A DNA stretch of 64,000 nucleotides from Paenibacillus_E sp042676385 (GCF_042676385.1 NZ_JBHTHA010000004.1:22374-86373); one strand, 5' to 3'; positions 1 through 8,350 are shown, counted from the first letter of the stretch. Program-made: numbers and translations. Notes: generated by a model not told the origin, from the letters alone.

Positions 1-594
1 TGACCAGCCGAGCTCTTTCCATATGTCCGACGTAATGATGATGCTCCAAAAATATTGCGGCTCCGCCAAATAGCTGATGGGCTCATGGATGATATTCAGC
101 GCCATCAGGATGTTGTTAATAATGCCGACATCCGCCAGCCATGTTGCCAGAATACCGCCGAGAATAACCCAGGAGAGAAAATGCGGCAGATACGAGATCG
201 TCTGCACCAGCTTTTTGTAGCGGATGGAGCGAAGCTCGTTCAAAAAAAGCGCGAAAGCAATCGGCAGTGGGAAGCCAATGAGCAGCTTGAGAACACTCAT
301 ACCCAGCGTATTCTTAATGACATAGCCCAGATTGTCATCTTCCATAAAAGCCTTAAAGTGCTCGAATCCTGCCCAAGGTGCTTCAGAAATGGATTTGATG
401 ATATTAAAGTTTTTGAAAGCAATGATGATCCCGTACATCGGCACATAGTTGAATACGATCATCCAGGCGACACCGAGCAGCGCCATCACCTGCAAATACC
501 TCTGTCCGTATAGCTTGCGCAGCAGTCTTGCTGCCGATCTTCTAGCGGCCGTTGATGGTTCATTCTGGATAGGAATATCCGTCTCCGCATTCAT
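1..594 (-). CDS. Sugar ABC transporter permease, LplB/YteP type (C-terminus beyond window)
   Basis: Membrane permease subunit of a carbohydrate importer. 198 codons are open from an ATG at 594 to the left edge, so the C-terminal third is missing. The N-terminus is cytoplasmic with basic residues (ARRSAARLLRKLYGQR), followed by a first membrane helix (VMALLGVAWMIVFNYVPMYG) and the amphipathic stretch FKNFNIIKSI typical of LplB-like permeases. Further helices follow at IGFPLPIAFALFLNEL and FLSWVILGGILATWLADVGI. A GGAGGTG ribosome binding site lies 7 bp upstream of the ATG. The gene is divergent from the GH5 gene, which suggests a saccharide uptake and degradation locus; the partner permease, binding protein and regulator would lie to the left. 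The family is clear, the substrate is not. Confidence 0.9.
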   Translation of the reverse strand, partial: MNAETDIPIQNEPSTAARRSAARLLRKLYGQRYLQVMALLGVAWMIVFNYVPMYGIIIAFKNFNIIKSISEAPWAGFEHFKAFMEDDNLGYVIKNTLGMSVLKLLIGFPLPIAFALFLNELRSIRYKKLVQTISYLPHFLSWVILGGILATWLADVGIINNILMALNIIHEPISYLAEPQYFWSIIITSDIWKELGWS

Positions 595-788
595 CCCGGC
601 TGCACCTCCGACACTGACGATTTTGTAAGCATTTTCATATTACTCATTGTAGGCGTTATCCGCCTGTGATGTAAGGGTGCAAATTTTAGCTGTGGTTTCC
701 ATTTTTCAGGTGGTGTTCCACCGGCTGGTTAATGGTGCTACGATTACTTGTGAAAGCGCTATATTTCGTGACTATGGAGGCTGTTAAT

Positions 789-2435
789 ATGGTAGATCCG
801 GTAAATGCGACACTACAGCGTACAGGTTTTATACGTTCTAAAGGCAAACAGTTGGTCGATGGAGATGGCAGGCCCTTGCTGCTGCGTGGCGTAGGCCTCG
901 GCAATTGGCTGCTTCCGGAAGGCTATATGTGGAAATTTAGCGGAGAACGTGGGGATCGCCCCCGGCGGATTGCACAGCGGATACGCGAGTTGATTGGCGA
1001 AGAGAAAGCAGCTCAGTTTTGGAACACGTTCTACGAACGATATGTGACTGAAGATGATGTGCAACGCATTGCTGAAGAGGGTTATAACTCCGTGCGCTTG
1101 CCCATTAATGCGCCTTTCCTTTTGGAAGAGACAGAGGGTGGTTGCTATATCGAAAGTCATTTGAGGCTGATCGATCAGTTTCTGGACCGGTGCCGTGCTC
1201 ACGGGCTCTATGTCGTGCTCGATCTGCATGGTGCACCCGGCGGGCAGACCGGCGCGAACATCGATGATTCTGTGAACGATCACCCTGATCTGTTCACCGA
1301 TCCCGTGCAGCGGAAGCGCACGGTCGATCTATGGGTGATGCTGGCGAAGCGGTACAAGGATGATCCGATCGTGGCCGGCTACGACCTGCTGAACGAACCC
1401 CTGCCGGATCACTTCAGCCGGTATTGGGATCGGCTTGTCCCTCTCTATCGCGAGCTGATCGCTGCCATTCGACAGGTGGACCCGCACCATATGATCATCA
1501 TTGAAGGCGCCCATTGGGCAACCAATTTCAGCATGATCACGGAACCGCTCGATGACAACATGTTGTTGCAGTTCCACAAATATTGGAACGCTCCTGACAC
1601 GGAAAGCATTCAGCGTTACTTGGACAAAGGCGCCGAATTAAATGTGCCGTTATATATGGGCGAGGGCGGCGAAAATAACACAGAATGGTACGCCGGTGCC
1701 TTTCAGCTGTTCGAGGATCATGGCATTTCATGGAATTTTTGGCCATGGAAAAAGTTAGATACATCGAACAGCCCCTGCTCTATTCGAGCGCCCAAGGGCT
1801 GGGAGAAGATTCAGGCCTATGTGGCCGGTAGCGGCGAGCACCCAGGGGCAGAAACTGCCGAGGCGATACTATGGGAATATCTCGATAACGTCCTGATCGA
1901 GAATTGCGAGTATCGCCGGGATGTCGTGAACAGCATGCTGTGTCGCGCGCCGCTGCGGATTGCTGCGCCCTACTATGGCTTTAAGGGCGCCGGTGTGGAT
2001 CATGCCGTGGTGGAGCGGCATGATCACGGGGCTATCCCGCTCCGCCCTGCGGACGGCGTGGCGTTCGGGTTTGCCTTTGCGTCGGCGGACAACGTCGCCG
2101 ACTTCTCGAGTCATGGCGGCGCTGTGCGGCAGCCGCATACGGTCATGTGCGCGCAGCTCGCGGCAGGCGAGTGGCTGCGCTATGAATTCAACGTCGCGGC
2201 GGAGCGCGCGTACGGGGTTGTGGTGTGCGCAGCAGCGGCAGGGGCGGAGCCCGGCGCTGCTGCGCTGGAGGTGACGCTTGGCGACCTCGGGGTCAGCCAA
2301 GCGGTTGCCGTTGAGGGCGACGCGTGGACGGACGTCGTCGCCATGGAGGCGGCCGTGCTGCCGGCCGGCAAGCAGCACGTGGTGTTGAAGGCGCTTCACG
2401 GCAGCGTGAAGCTGCAGTGGGTGGAACTGGTGTGA
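789..2435 (+). CDS. Glycoside hydrolase family 5 protein with C-terminal carbohydrate-binding-like domain
   Basis: Predicted beta-glucan hydrolase, 548 aa, of the exo-1,3-glucanase/endoglucanase type. The start at 789 has GGAGG 8 bp upstream; an in-frame ATG at 732 has no ribosome site. An (alpha/beta)8 barrel spans about residues 20-390, with N-terminal motif LLRGVGLGNWLLPEG, acid/base Glu203 in LLNEPLP and nucleophile Glu292 in MGEGGEN. WNFWPWKK (aromatic subsite) follows. Residues about 430-548 form a beta-rich domain ending in PAGKQHVVLKALHGSVKLQWVEL, which resembles a CBM6/35 sandwich. This C-terminal part is very G+C rich compared with the rest of the gene. No signal peptide is visible, so an intracellular role on imported oligosaccharides fits the divergent ABC permease. 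Exact substrate is unknown. Confidence 0.9.
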   Translation: MVDPVNATLQRTGFIRSKGKQLVDGDGRPLLLRGVGLGNWLLPEGYMWKFSGERGDRPRRIAQRIRELIGEEKAAQFWNTFYERYVTEDDVQRIAEEGYNSVRLPINAPFLLEETEGGCYIESHLRLIDQFLDRCRAHGLYVVLDLHGAPGGQTGANIDDSVNDHPDLFTDPVQRKRTVDLWVMLAKRYKDDPIVAGYDLLNEPLPDHFSRYWDRLVPLYRELIAAIRQVDPHHMIIIEGAHWATNFSMITEPLDDNMLLQFHKYWNAPDTESIQRYLDKGAELNVPLYMGEGGENNTEWYAGAFQLFEDHGISWNFWPWKKLDTSNSPCSIRAPKGWEKIQAYVAGSGEHPGAETAEAILWEYLDNVLIENCEYRRDVVNSMLCRAPLRIAAPYYGFKGAGVDHAVVERHDHGAIPLRPADGVAFGFAFASADNVADFSSHGGAVRQPHTVMCAQLAAGEWLRYEFNVAAERAYGVVVCAAAAGAEPGAAALEVTLGDLGVSQAVAVEGDAWTDVVAMEAAVLPAGKQHVVLKALHGSVKLQWVELV

Positions 2436-2485
2436 TGACTCTTGAAGAGGGGCTGTCCCACAAGGGTGGCCCCGAATGCTAGTCA

Positions 2486-2664
2486 TTGGATTTCATACAG
2501 CAGAAAAGAAACTTTGATGTGAATTTCACGGTATTGTTGGAAAATATCCAATAGTTTCGGCCGAAAACAAGGCCATTGCCTCTCTGGACGGTAAATGATT
2601 GGATGAAATCCAACGAATGTTCGCAACAAGTTCCAAGGAACGATTTTCGTTGGATAAAATCCAA
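2486..2664. repeat. Array of TTGGA..TCCAA dyads with 51/62/51-bp spacing
   Basis: Four related sites start at 2486 (half-site TTGGATTTCATACAG), 2537 (TTGGAAAATATCCAA), 2599 (TTGGATGAAATCCAA) and 2650 (TTGGATAAAATCCAA). The last three are 15-bp dyads. Steps are 51, 62 and 51 bp. The array starts 51 bp after the GH5 stop, in a 480-bp gene-free stretch that otherwise holds a possible hairpin near 2453-2474 and the C tract at 2777. The same cadence recurs with other sequences at 15455, 21255, 26155, 41621, 47637 and 60812. Confidence 0.75.
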
Positions 2665-2776
2665 TCTATTGCCCCAGTCATGTATCAACGAATCGTAGAG
2701 TATTGACCAGTTATTCCCGCCATACACTGCAACTGTTCCTACTCGTCTCCCCATCCTACTCTTCCCTGCCTTTTAA

Positions 2777-2791
2777 CCCCCCCCCCCCCCC
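2777..2791. repeat. C15 homopolymer tract upstream of the lipase gene
   Basis: Fifteen consecutive C residues lie 123 bp before the lipase start. They sit just upstream of a possible -10 (TATAAA at about 2809), roughly where its -35 would fall. Homopolymers of this length are prone to slippage, and also to sequencing error. An effect on transcription is inference. Confidence 0.9.
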
Positions 2792-2914
2792 AATTTGCAC
2801 TTCACTTCTATAAACATGAAATCTTCATCTAAATAGGCACCTACCGGAGGACAAGTGCCCCTTCTTTTCATATATATAGTGAAACGGCAACTGTGTCTTT
2901 TGGGGAGGGGTCGC

Positions 2915-3697
2915 ATGAGCGTTAACTTATTTAATAAACGAACGGCTATTTTTATGGCTGCAGTGTGCAGCCAAACGTATCATCAATTTGACAATGACGA
3001 CGGCACTTTCATCGTTCCCCGGAATTACCATGTAAGTGCCACTTTTAAAGCCGCATCCTTCCTGGGAGTAGAAGAGCTATTTGGTTTTATTTTGGAATCC
3101 AACGACCGGATTATCCTCGCATTTAGAGGAACGAATACGAGTTCCGACTGGATATCGGACGCGATTGCCCGGCAGAATGCATATCCCTATGTGCAGGATG
3201 GCGGATGGGTCCATCGTGGTTTTTTGGACATTTACCGCACCGCCCGAAAAAAAATCCTTACATCCCTTAGCAAGCTGTCAGCTCAAAAACAGCTCTATAT
3301 CACCGGACATAGCCTTGGCGGGGCGCTTGCCACACTATGCGCCATCGATGTTGCACTCAATACGAAATTCAAAGCTCCCATTGTATATACCTATGCCTCA
3401 CCGCGCGTAGGAAATCCGGAATTTGCCAGTCGGTTTAGCAATTTGCTTAGTAACCGTCATCGTGTCTATAATCAACATGATCTTGTCCCCCAGCTGCCGA
3501 CCGTCCTTTACAAATCCCCTAACACAGATCAACTCTACCACTACCTACATGTGAAAAAAGGATTCGAGTTATCCTTCCAGAAAGGCTCTTTATCGGCCAA
3601 TCATGCGATAGGCAACTATTTTACAGAACTTGCGAGGCTGGATCCTACCTATACGCTGGAGCTGAATAGACGAAATCCCGGATTTTGTCCGGGATAA
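2915..3697 (+). CDS. Class 3 lipase (lipase_3 alpha/beta hydrolase)
   Basis: Predicted triacylglycerol lipase or esterase of the fungal-lipase-like class 3 family, 260 aa. Nucleophile elbow GHSLGGA places the catalytic Ser at 133. Asp189 (NQHDLVPQLP) and His230 (SANHAIGNYF) complete the triad, and AFRGTNTSSDW (about 69-79) is the family's oxyanion and strand motif. The start at 2915 is chosen over an in-frame upstream ATG at 2855 because GGGGAGG lies 6 bp before it. There is no signal peptide, so the protein would be cytoplasmic or exported by a non-Sec route. A shared bidirectional terminator separates it from the convergent NTF2-like gene. Confidence 0.9.
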   Translation: MSVNLFNKRTAIFMAAVCSQTYHQFDNDDGTFIVPRNYHVSATFKAASFLGVEELFGFILESNDRIILAFRGTNTSSDWISDAIARQNAYPYVQDGGWVHRGFLDIYRTARKKILTSLSKLSAQKQLYITGHSLGGALATLCAIDVALNTKFKAPIVYTYASPRVGNPEFASRFSNLLSNRHRVYNQHDLVPQLPTVLYKSPNTDQLYHYLHVKKGFELSFQKGSLSANHAIGNYFTELARLDPTYTLELNRRNPGFCPG

Positions 3698-3704
3698 AAG
3701 CATA

Positions 3705-3742
3705 CCAAAAAGACTATGGAGCCTGCCCCATAGTCTTTTTGG
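3705..3742. terminator. Bidirectional intrinsic terminator
   Basis: A perfect 15-bp inverted repeat (CCAAAAAGACTATGG and its complement) with an 8-nt loop has T-rich arms on both strands. It lies between the convergent lipase and NTF2-like genes and can serve both. Confidence 0.9.
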
Positions 3743-3757
3743 CTTTCAAGCAGCGCC

Positions 3758-4210
3758 TCACAGCAACTGCCGCAGCTCTTCGGTCAATGCCTCAACCAGC
3801 TCCGGTCTTCCATGAAACTGAGCCGGCGTATTCTGAAAGAGCATGATGCGCCAGCCAGTTTCCTGCTGAACGGCAATCATTGTATGCAGGGTATTCAGTT
3901 TCGGATTAATATCCGATTGCCCCACAGGCACCATCCCGGCAACCGCACGGAGAACAGCGACATCGGGAGCGAGGAAACGTACATTTCTTATTTTTCCGTA
4001 AAAAGGAGCCGTTGGATGGTTGTCAAAGATCGGGCTCAAATGTTCTTCGATGGCAGCTCGTCCGGCAACTTGGCTCCCATCGAATCCGATGAGCTCGCCC
4101 TCTTCGGCGAATGTTCCCGCCATTGCACCTGCATCGCGTTTGTTCCACGTACTCAAAAGCTCATGGTAAAGCGATCGAACCTCATTATCTTCGTTGGTTG
4201 AAGAGCTCAT
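3758..4210 (-). CDS. SnoaL/NTF2-like protein (SgcJ/EcaC type)
   Basis: A 150-aa one-domain protein of the NTF2 cone fold. The typical pattern is visible: N-terminal helix (EVRSLYHELLSTWNKRDAGAMAGTFAEEGELIGFDGSQVAGRAAIEEHLSPIF), then beta strands with RFLAPDVAVLRAVAGMVP and NTLHTMIAVQQETGWRIMLFQNTPAQFHGRP at the end. Such proteins are small-molecule isomerase, hydrolase or binding folds; the substrate cannot be told. The start at 4210 has AAAGGAGGA 7 bp upstream; an in-frame start at 4258 lies inside the promoter. A TTGAAA-17-TATTAG promoter precedes it. Confidence 0.85.
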   Translation of the reverse strand: MSSSTNEDNEVRSLYHELLSTWNKRDAGAMAGTFAEEGELIGFDGSQVAGRAAIEEHLSPIFDNHPTAPFYGKIRNVRFLAPDVAVLRAVAGMVPVGQSDINPKLNTLHTMIAVQQETGWRIMLFQNTPAQFHGRPELVEALTEELRQLL

Positions 4211-4229
4211 TCTCTGCGTCCTCCTTTGA

Positions 4230-4258
4230 CTAATACTTACACAAGTATACCATTTCAA
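4230..4258 (-). promoter_or_regulatory. Promoter of the NTF2-like gene
   Basis: On the minus strand TTGAAA (4258-4253), a 17-bp spacer and TATTAG (4235-4230) lie about 20 bp before the start codon. Confidence 0.6.
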
Positions 4259-4266
4259 ATTCCATC

Positions 4267-4295
4267 TTGCTCCTCAGGTTACGTGAGGTTATATA
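4267..4295 (+). promoter_or_regulatory. Promoter with dyad in its spacer, upstream of a short terminated transcript
   Basis: TTGCTC (4267-4272), 17-bp spacer, TATATA (4290-4295). The spacer carries the dyad CCTCA-N7-TGAGG (4272-4288), a possible operator. The promoter is back to back with the one at 4230-4258. Confidence 0.5.
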
Positions 4296-4301
4296 GTTAA
4301 G

Positions 4302-4374
4302 ACAGTCGGCACTCGCATTTATAAAAGAAGCTGCCACAGGTCAATACTCCAGACCTGAGGGTAGTTTCTTTTTT
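4302..4374 (+). ncRNA. Candidate small RNA or attenuated leader, about 70 nt
   Basis: A strong intrinsic terminator at 4323-4374 (AAAAGAAGCTGCC and CAGGTC paired with GACCTG and GGTAGTTTCTTTT, then a T run) follows the 4267-4295 promoter by only about 25 nt. No gene lies between them. The MFS gene starts 120 bp further on. Either a short stable RNA or a conditional leader of the MFS gene is plausible. Confidence 0.45.
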
Positions 4375-4494
4375 ATATGCATTAATAATGAAAAAAATAT
4401 ATTTTTGCCCAATAACCCTGACACATAGTTGTCATGAAAAGTGCTTTATAATTCAGTTATAAGATGAATTCAAACAAGGAAGGAATTGAAACCA

Positions 4495-6027
4495 ATGAAG
4501 AAAATGCAAAACAAACTCGGGATTATCCTGGGAGGGCTGTTTCTCTCCATTCTGATGGCTTCCATGGATAATACCATCGTGGCAACGGCCATGGGGACGA
4601 TTGTCGGACAGTTAGGGGGTCTCGACAAATTTGTTTGGGTCACCTCCGCCTATATGATCGCAGAAATGGCCGGTATGCCGATTTTCGGCAAATTGTCCGA
4701 CATGTACGGACGCAAGCGCTTTTTCATCTTCGGGATCTTGATGTTTATGATCGGCTCTGCGCTTTGCGGAACAGCCGAATCCATCGTGCAGTTAAGCATT
4801 TACCGGGCCATTCAAGGCATCGGCGGCGGTGCTTTAATGCCGATTGCTTTTACGATTATGTATGATGTTGTGCCGCCCGAGAAGAGAGGGAAGTTGATCG
4901 GTTTATTCGGAGCCGTGTTCGGGATGTCCAGTATTTTTGGTCCGCTGCTGGGTGCTTACCTCACTGACTATATCAAGTGGGAATGGATTTTTTACATCAA
5001 CTTGCCGCTTGGGCTGATCGCTTTTGCGATGATCGCATTTTTCTACAAAGAATCCGTTCAGCACACGAAACAACGTATCGATTGGTGGGGAGCTATTTTG
5101 CTTGTCGGAGCTGTCGTATGCCTCATGTTCGCGCTTGAGCTCGGCGGCAAACAATATGCGTGGGGATCTGTTACGATATTGAGCTTGTTCGCAGGATTTG
5201 CGCTTCTCGCCGTTTTGTTTGTCATTGCTGAGCGACGCGCCGTGGAACCGATTATTACGTTCCCGATGTTCCAGAACCGTCTCTTCACGACGAGCAATCT
5301 GATCGGCATGTTAAGCGGAGCTGCGTTCATTGTGGCATCTGTATACATCCCGATATTTATACAAGGGGTTCTTGGCGGAAGTGCGACAAACTCAGGGCTT
5401 GTTTTGCTTCCGATGATGATCGGTACTGTCGTAACTGCGACTGGAGGCGGTATTCTTATGAATAAGCTTTCTTATCGGACGATCATGATTCTGACGCTGT
5501 TGCTTCTTGTTGTCGGCATCTCGCTTCTGACTACTTTATCCGCGGATTCTTCCCGTTTGACTATTACCGTCTATATGATACTAATTGGATTGGGCATCGG
5601 CGCTTCCTTCTCGGTGTTAACCAATGCAGCCCTTCATGCGATCCCTGGAAGCCAGCGGGGGGCCGCAAGCTCTACGCTCAACTTCCTGCGTTCACTCGGC
5701 ATGACGTTAGGGATTACTGCATTCGGTATCATTCAGAGCCATACGTTGACGAGCAAAATGTCCGATGCGTTCTCAGGCGGCGGCCAAGGCGCTATGCCGA
5801 AGAACTTTAATTTCAGTGATCCGCATGCGCTGCTCGATCCGGCAACCCGGACCCAAATTCCCGATCAGGTGCTAGGTCAAATTACAGATGGACTCTCATC
5901 CTCGATCGTTATCACCTTTGCCTGGGGACTCGTCCCTGCAGTATTAGCACTGGCTGCGGCCTTTATGATGAGCAAAGAGAAAATGGACCCTGTCGCACAG
6001 ACGGAAGGGTATGCCGCTTCACATTAA
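4495..6027 (+). CDS. MFS drug exporter, DHA2 (EmrB/QacA) family, 14 TM
   Basis: Proton-driven multidrug exporter, 510 aa. Helix 1 has LSILMASMDNTIVATAMGTI (motif D1: Asp-Asn in the first helix). Motif A is GKLSDMYGRKRFFIFGI in loop 2-3. Motif C-like GAVFGMSSIFGPLLGAYL lies in helix 5. The length and two extra central helices fit the 14-TM DHA2 group. ATG 4495 is preferred over TTG 4486 because AAGGAAGG (4476-4483) would be only 3 bp from the TTG. It ends at a terminator shared with the second, convergent DHA2 pump at 6075. Substrates are unknown. Confidence 0.9.
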   Translation: MKKMQNKLGIILGGLFLSILMASMDNTIVATAMGTIVGQLGGLDKFVWVTSAYMIAEMAGMPIFGKLSDMYGRKRFFIFGILMFMIGSALCGTAESIVQLSIYRAIQGIGGGALMPIAFTIMYDVVPPEKRGKLIGLFGAVFGMSSIFGPLLGAYLTDYIKWEWIFYINLPLGLIAFAMIAFFYKESVQHTKQRIDWWGAILLVGAVVCLMFALELGGKQYAWGSVTILSLFAGFALLAVLFVIAERRAVEPIITFPMFQNRLFTTSNLIGMLSGAAFIVASVYIPIFIQGVLGGSATNSGLVLLPMMIGTVVTATGGGILMNKLSYRTIMILTLLLLVVGISLLTTLSADSSRLTITVYMILIGLGIGASFSVLTNAALHAIPGSQRGAASSTLNFLRSLGMTLGITAFGIIQSHTLTSKMSDAFSGGGQGAMPKNFNFSDPHALLDPATRTQIPDQVLGQITDGLSSSIVITFAWGLVPAVLALAAAFMMSKEKMDPVAQTEGYAASH

Positions 6028-6033
6028 GTTTGT

Positions 6034-6067
6034 AAAACCCGTGTATCCAACCGGATGCACGGGTTTT
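6034..6067. terminator. Bidirectional terminator between two MFS genes
   Basis: AAAACCCGTG (6034-6043) pairs with CACGGGTTTT (6058-6067), extended by TATCC/GGATG. There are T tracts on both strands. Confidence 0.9.
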
Positions 6068-6074
6068 TGCATAT

Positions 6075-7523
6075 TTAGGAAGCATCTCCCTGTACGGACA
6101 ATCTTCTCTCCGCCTTGCGAACATACCCCAGCGTCATGACCAGAAGGAAAGTCACAACCGCAAGAACCGTAATGAGTACCAAGGACGATTGCAGGGTTTC
6201 GATATAGACTTGGACTCGCGACCCGGCGCCGAAATAACTCAGCATACTTTGGAATAAACTGCCGATGACCGCTACGCCGACGGCTTGAGCTACCTGAGAA
6301 AACGTATTAAGAACCCCTGAAGCCGCCCCCGCATGAGCACCTTTAACGCCTGCCAGCACGGTATGAATGAGTGGTGAAGCAATCGCGCCTTGCCCCGCTC
6401 CGGCAATCAGCAAGGGGATGAAGAATGCTGTCCAAGCAAACGTTGTAGAACCCTCAATAATCCCTATCAGCAATAGGTATCCAATTGCCATAAAGATCGC
6501 TCCGGCCAGCAGGACCCGATTGCCGAAACGTTTTTTCATATTCGGTGTTAATAAGGATGCAATGAAATACCCGGCTCCCAGTGGAATAAACGTATAAGCC
6601 GATTGCAGCGGAGCAAAGCCCAAACCGGACTGCATGAATACGGAGAGAATGAAGTAGAGTGCCGCATTCCCGCTATAGAAAGCAAGTGCGATGAGCATTC
6701 CTCTGCGAAAAGCCACATCTTGAAATAAAGTGATCGGAACGAGCGGCGAGGCGCCTTGGCGTTGCAGCATCTTTTCGAAGAGGACGAATCCGGTCAAGAC
6801 AACAGCGGACAATGCGATACTGAAATAAACCAACATGGGCCAACCTCTTTCCCGCCCTACCACAAGCGGATAAATCAATAAGATAAGCCCTAGCGTGACA
6901 AGGCCTACCCCTGTCAAATCGAGGCGTTTGCGTTCCGTGGCGTAGGATTCGCGAATCAACCAAAACGCTAGCAGAAAAGCAACAATCCCTACAGGGATAT
7001 TAACGAGGAAAACCAGACGCCAGCCCATGCCCCACCAATCTGCCTCAAGCAGCAGTCCTCCAACGACTTGCCCTGCGACTCCACCGATCCCTAACACCGC
7101 GCCATAGATGCCCAGAGCCTTGCCTCTCTCTTCAACCGGGAACAAGACTTGAATTAACGAAAGCACCTGCGGGACCATAGCGGCTGCTGAAATTCCTTGG
7201 AAAACCCGTGCCGTAATCAACATCTCCGAGCTTGTCGAGAATCCGCACCAGGCGGATGTAAGAACAAATCCTGCAACTCCTAACAGGAACATCTTCTTTC
7301 TGCCGAACAGATCCCCCAATCTTCCTCCTGTAATCAATAAAACGGCATAGCTCAATACATAACCGGCTACGATAAACTGTAACTTGGTAAAGTCGGCATG
7401 CAGCATTTGTTGAATCGATGGCAGGGCCACATTGACGATAAATACATCCAAAACGACCATAAACATCGCCATAATGATGATAGAAAGCGACAGCCATCTC
7501 CGCGAATCATACGTTTGACTCAT
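6075..7523 (-). CDS. MFS drug exporter, DHA2 family, under divergent TetR control
   Basis: Multidrug efflux pump of 482 aa. It opens with a basic N-terminus, then helix 1 (IIIMAMFMVVLDVFIVNVALPSI, with motif D1 LDVFIVNVALP), motif A in GGRLGDLFGRKKMFLLG and a motif C-like GAVLGIGGVAGQVVGG. ATG 7523 is chosen over an in-frame GTG at 7535 because the GTG lies inside the AAAGAGGTG ribosome site. Its promoter (TTGACA-17-TATCAT on the minus strand) has a perfect palindrome in the spacer, and the TetR gene at 7689 is divergent. The most economical reading is a TetR-repressed resistance pump. Confidence 0.9.
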   Translation of the reverse strand: MSQTYDSRRWLSLSIIIMAMFMVVLDVFIVNVALPSIQQMLHADFTKLQFIVAGYVLSYAVLLITGGRLGDLFGRKKMFLLGVAGFVLTSAWCGFSTSSEMLITARVFQGISAAAMVPQVLSLIQVLFPVEERGKALGIYGAVLGIGGVAGQVVGGLLLEADWWGMGWRLVFLVNIPVGIVAFLLAFWLIRESYATERKRLDLTGVGLVTLGLILLIYPLVVGRERGWPMLVYFSIALSAVVLTGFVLFEKMLQRQGASPLVPITLFQDVAFRRGMLIALAFYSGNAALYFILSVFMQSGLGFAPLQSAYTFIPLGAGYFIASLLTPNMKKRFGNRVLLAGAIFMAIGYLLLIGIIEGSTTFAWTAFFIPLLIAGAGQGAIASPLIHTVLAGVKGAHAGAASGVLNTFSQVAQAVGVAVIGSLFQSMLSYFGAGSRVQVYIETLQSSLVLITVLAVVTFLLVMTLGYVRKAERRLSVQGDAS

Positions 7524-7558
7524 TAAATAAAACACCTCTTTCTCAATATGGGTGAACC

Positions 7559-7587
7559 TTGACAGTTGGTACCGCCTCTTTTAAAAT
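7559..7587 (+). promoter_or_regulatory. Promoter of the TetR gene at 7689
   Basis: TTGACA (7559-7564), 17-bp spacer, TAAAAT (7582-7587). Operator 7593-7606 lies over the expected transcription start, so autorepression is likely. Confidence 0.8.
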
Positions 7588-7592
7588 GGAGT

Positions 7593-7606
7593 AGACAGTT
7601 CTGTCT
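7593..7606. promoter_or_regulatory. TetR operator copy 1
   Basis: AGACAGTTCTGTCT is a near-perfect palindrome, identical to copy 2 except at one central base, and followed in both copies by CAT. It lies just downstream of the + promoter's -10 and about 15 bp downstream of the minus promoter's -10. Confidence 0.8.
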
Positions 7607-7620
7607 CATTTGGTGATTTA

Positions 7621-7649
7621 ATGATACAGACAGATCTGTCTCATGTCAA
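7621..7649 (-). promoter_or_regulatory. Promoter of the MFS gene at 6075
   Basis: On the minus strand TTGACA (7649-7644), a 17-bp spacer and TATCAT (7626-7621). The spacer is almost filled by operator copy 2, so a bound repressor would exclude RNA polymerase. Confidence 0.8.
7628..7641. promoter_or_regulatory. TetR operator copy 2
   Basis: AGACAGATCTGTCT is a perfect 14-bp palindrome lying between the -35 and -10 of the MFS promoter and 35 bp from copy 1. Confidence 0.85.
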
Positions 7650-7688
7650 CCATGTTTTACCACTATCGAGATAATGAGGGTGATCCGT

Positions 7689-8267
7689 ATGGAAAAGAAA
7701 GAAACCGCGAAAGAAAAAATACTGCGGGTGGCATCCGATTTGTTTTATCGGGAAGGTATACGGGCGGTGGGAATCGATCGAATTATTCTGGAGTCCGGGG
7801 TCGCCAAAGCAAGCTTTTACCGCAGTTTTGCAACGAAGGACGATCTGGTGGTTGAATATTTGGATTACCGTCACAACTTGAGTATGAGCAATCTGGAGCG
7901 AGCACGGCTTAAGTACCCAGAATCACCTAATCGTCAGCTGCGATTCCTTATGGAAGATGTGGTTGAAAGAATGAAGAAACCGGATTATCGGGGATGTCCG
8001 TTTATGAATACGGCCGTGGAGTTTCCCGAAGCTGATCATCCCGGCCACGCGAGAGCTGTTCAGGCCAGAAATGAGCTTTTTGGCGGCATCGCGGAGATAG
8101 CCCGGGCAGCCGGTGCTAAAGATCCTGTAGAGCTGGCGGAACAGATAAGAATACTTTACAGCGGCGCCATCATGGTGGCTTACATGAATAAATCAGACTT
8201 CAAGCCGGAGTATTTCGCCATTGCTGCCCAAACACTACTGGACAAACAGCTGCCTTCCCCGGCTTGA
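7689..8267 (+). CDS. TetR/AcrR repressor divergent from MFS pump
   Basis: A 192-aa TetR-family repressor. The N-terminal HTH domain runs over residues 4-55 (ETAKEKILRVASDLFYREGI, then SGVAKASFYRSFATKDDLVVEYL, where helix 3 reads the DNA). The C-terminal ligand domain has CPFMNTAVEFPEADHPGH. ATG 7689 has GAGGG 8 bp upstream, whereas the in-frame ATG at 7674 has none. Two palindromes in the intergenic region sit on both promoters, so it very likely represses itself and the pump at 6075. The inducer is unknown. Confidence 0.9.
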   Translation: MEKKETAKEKILRVASDLFYREGIRAVGIDRIILESGVAKASFYRSFATKDDLVVEYLDYRHNLSMSNLERARLKYPESPNRQLRFLMEDVVERMKKPDYRGCPFMNTAVEFPEADHPGHARAVQARNELFGGIAEIARAAGAKDPVELAEQIRILYSGAIMVAYMNKSDFKPEYFAIAAQTLLDKQLPSPA

Positions 8268-8350
8268 TTTGCCTTTCCTTTCTTCTCCAGCCAAGCCTCA
8301 AAAGTCATAAGTTCAGGATGAAGCTCCCGCAAACACATGGATAAAAATGT

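Noticed and set aside
2453..2474. Terminator of the GH5 gene
   Set aside because: A GGGGC/GCCCC pairing is possible but is weak and has no T tract.
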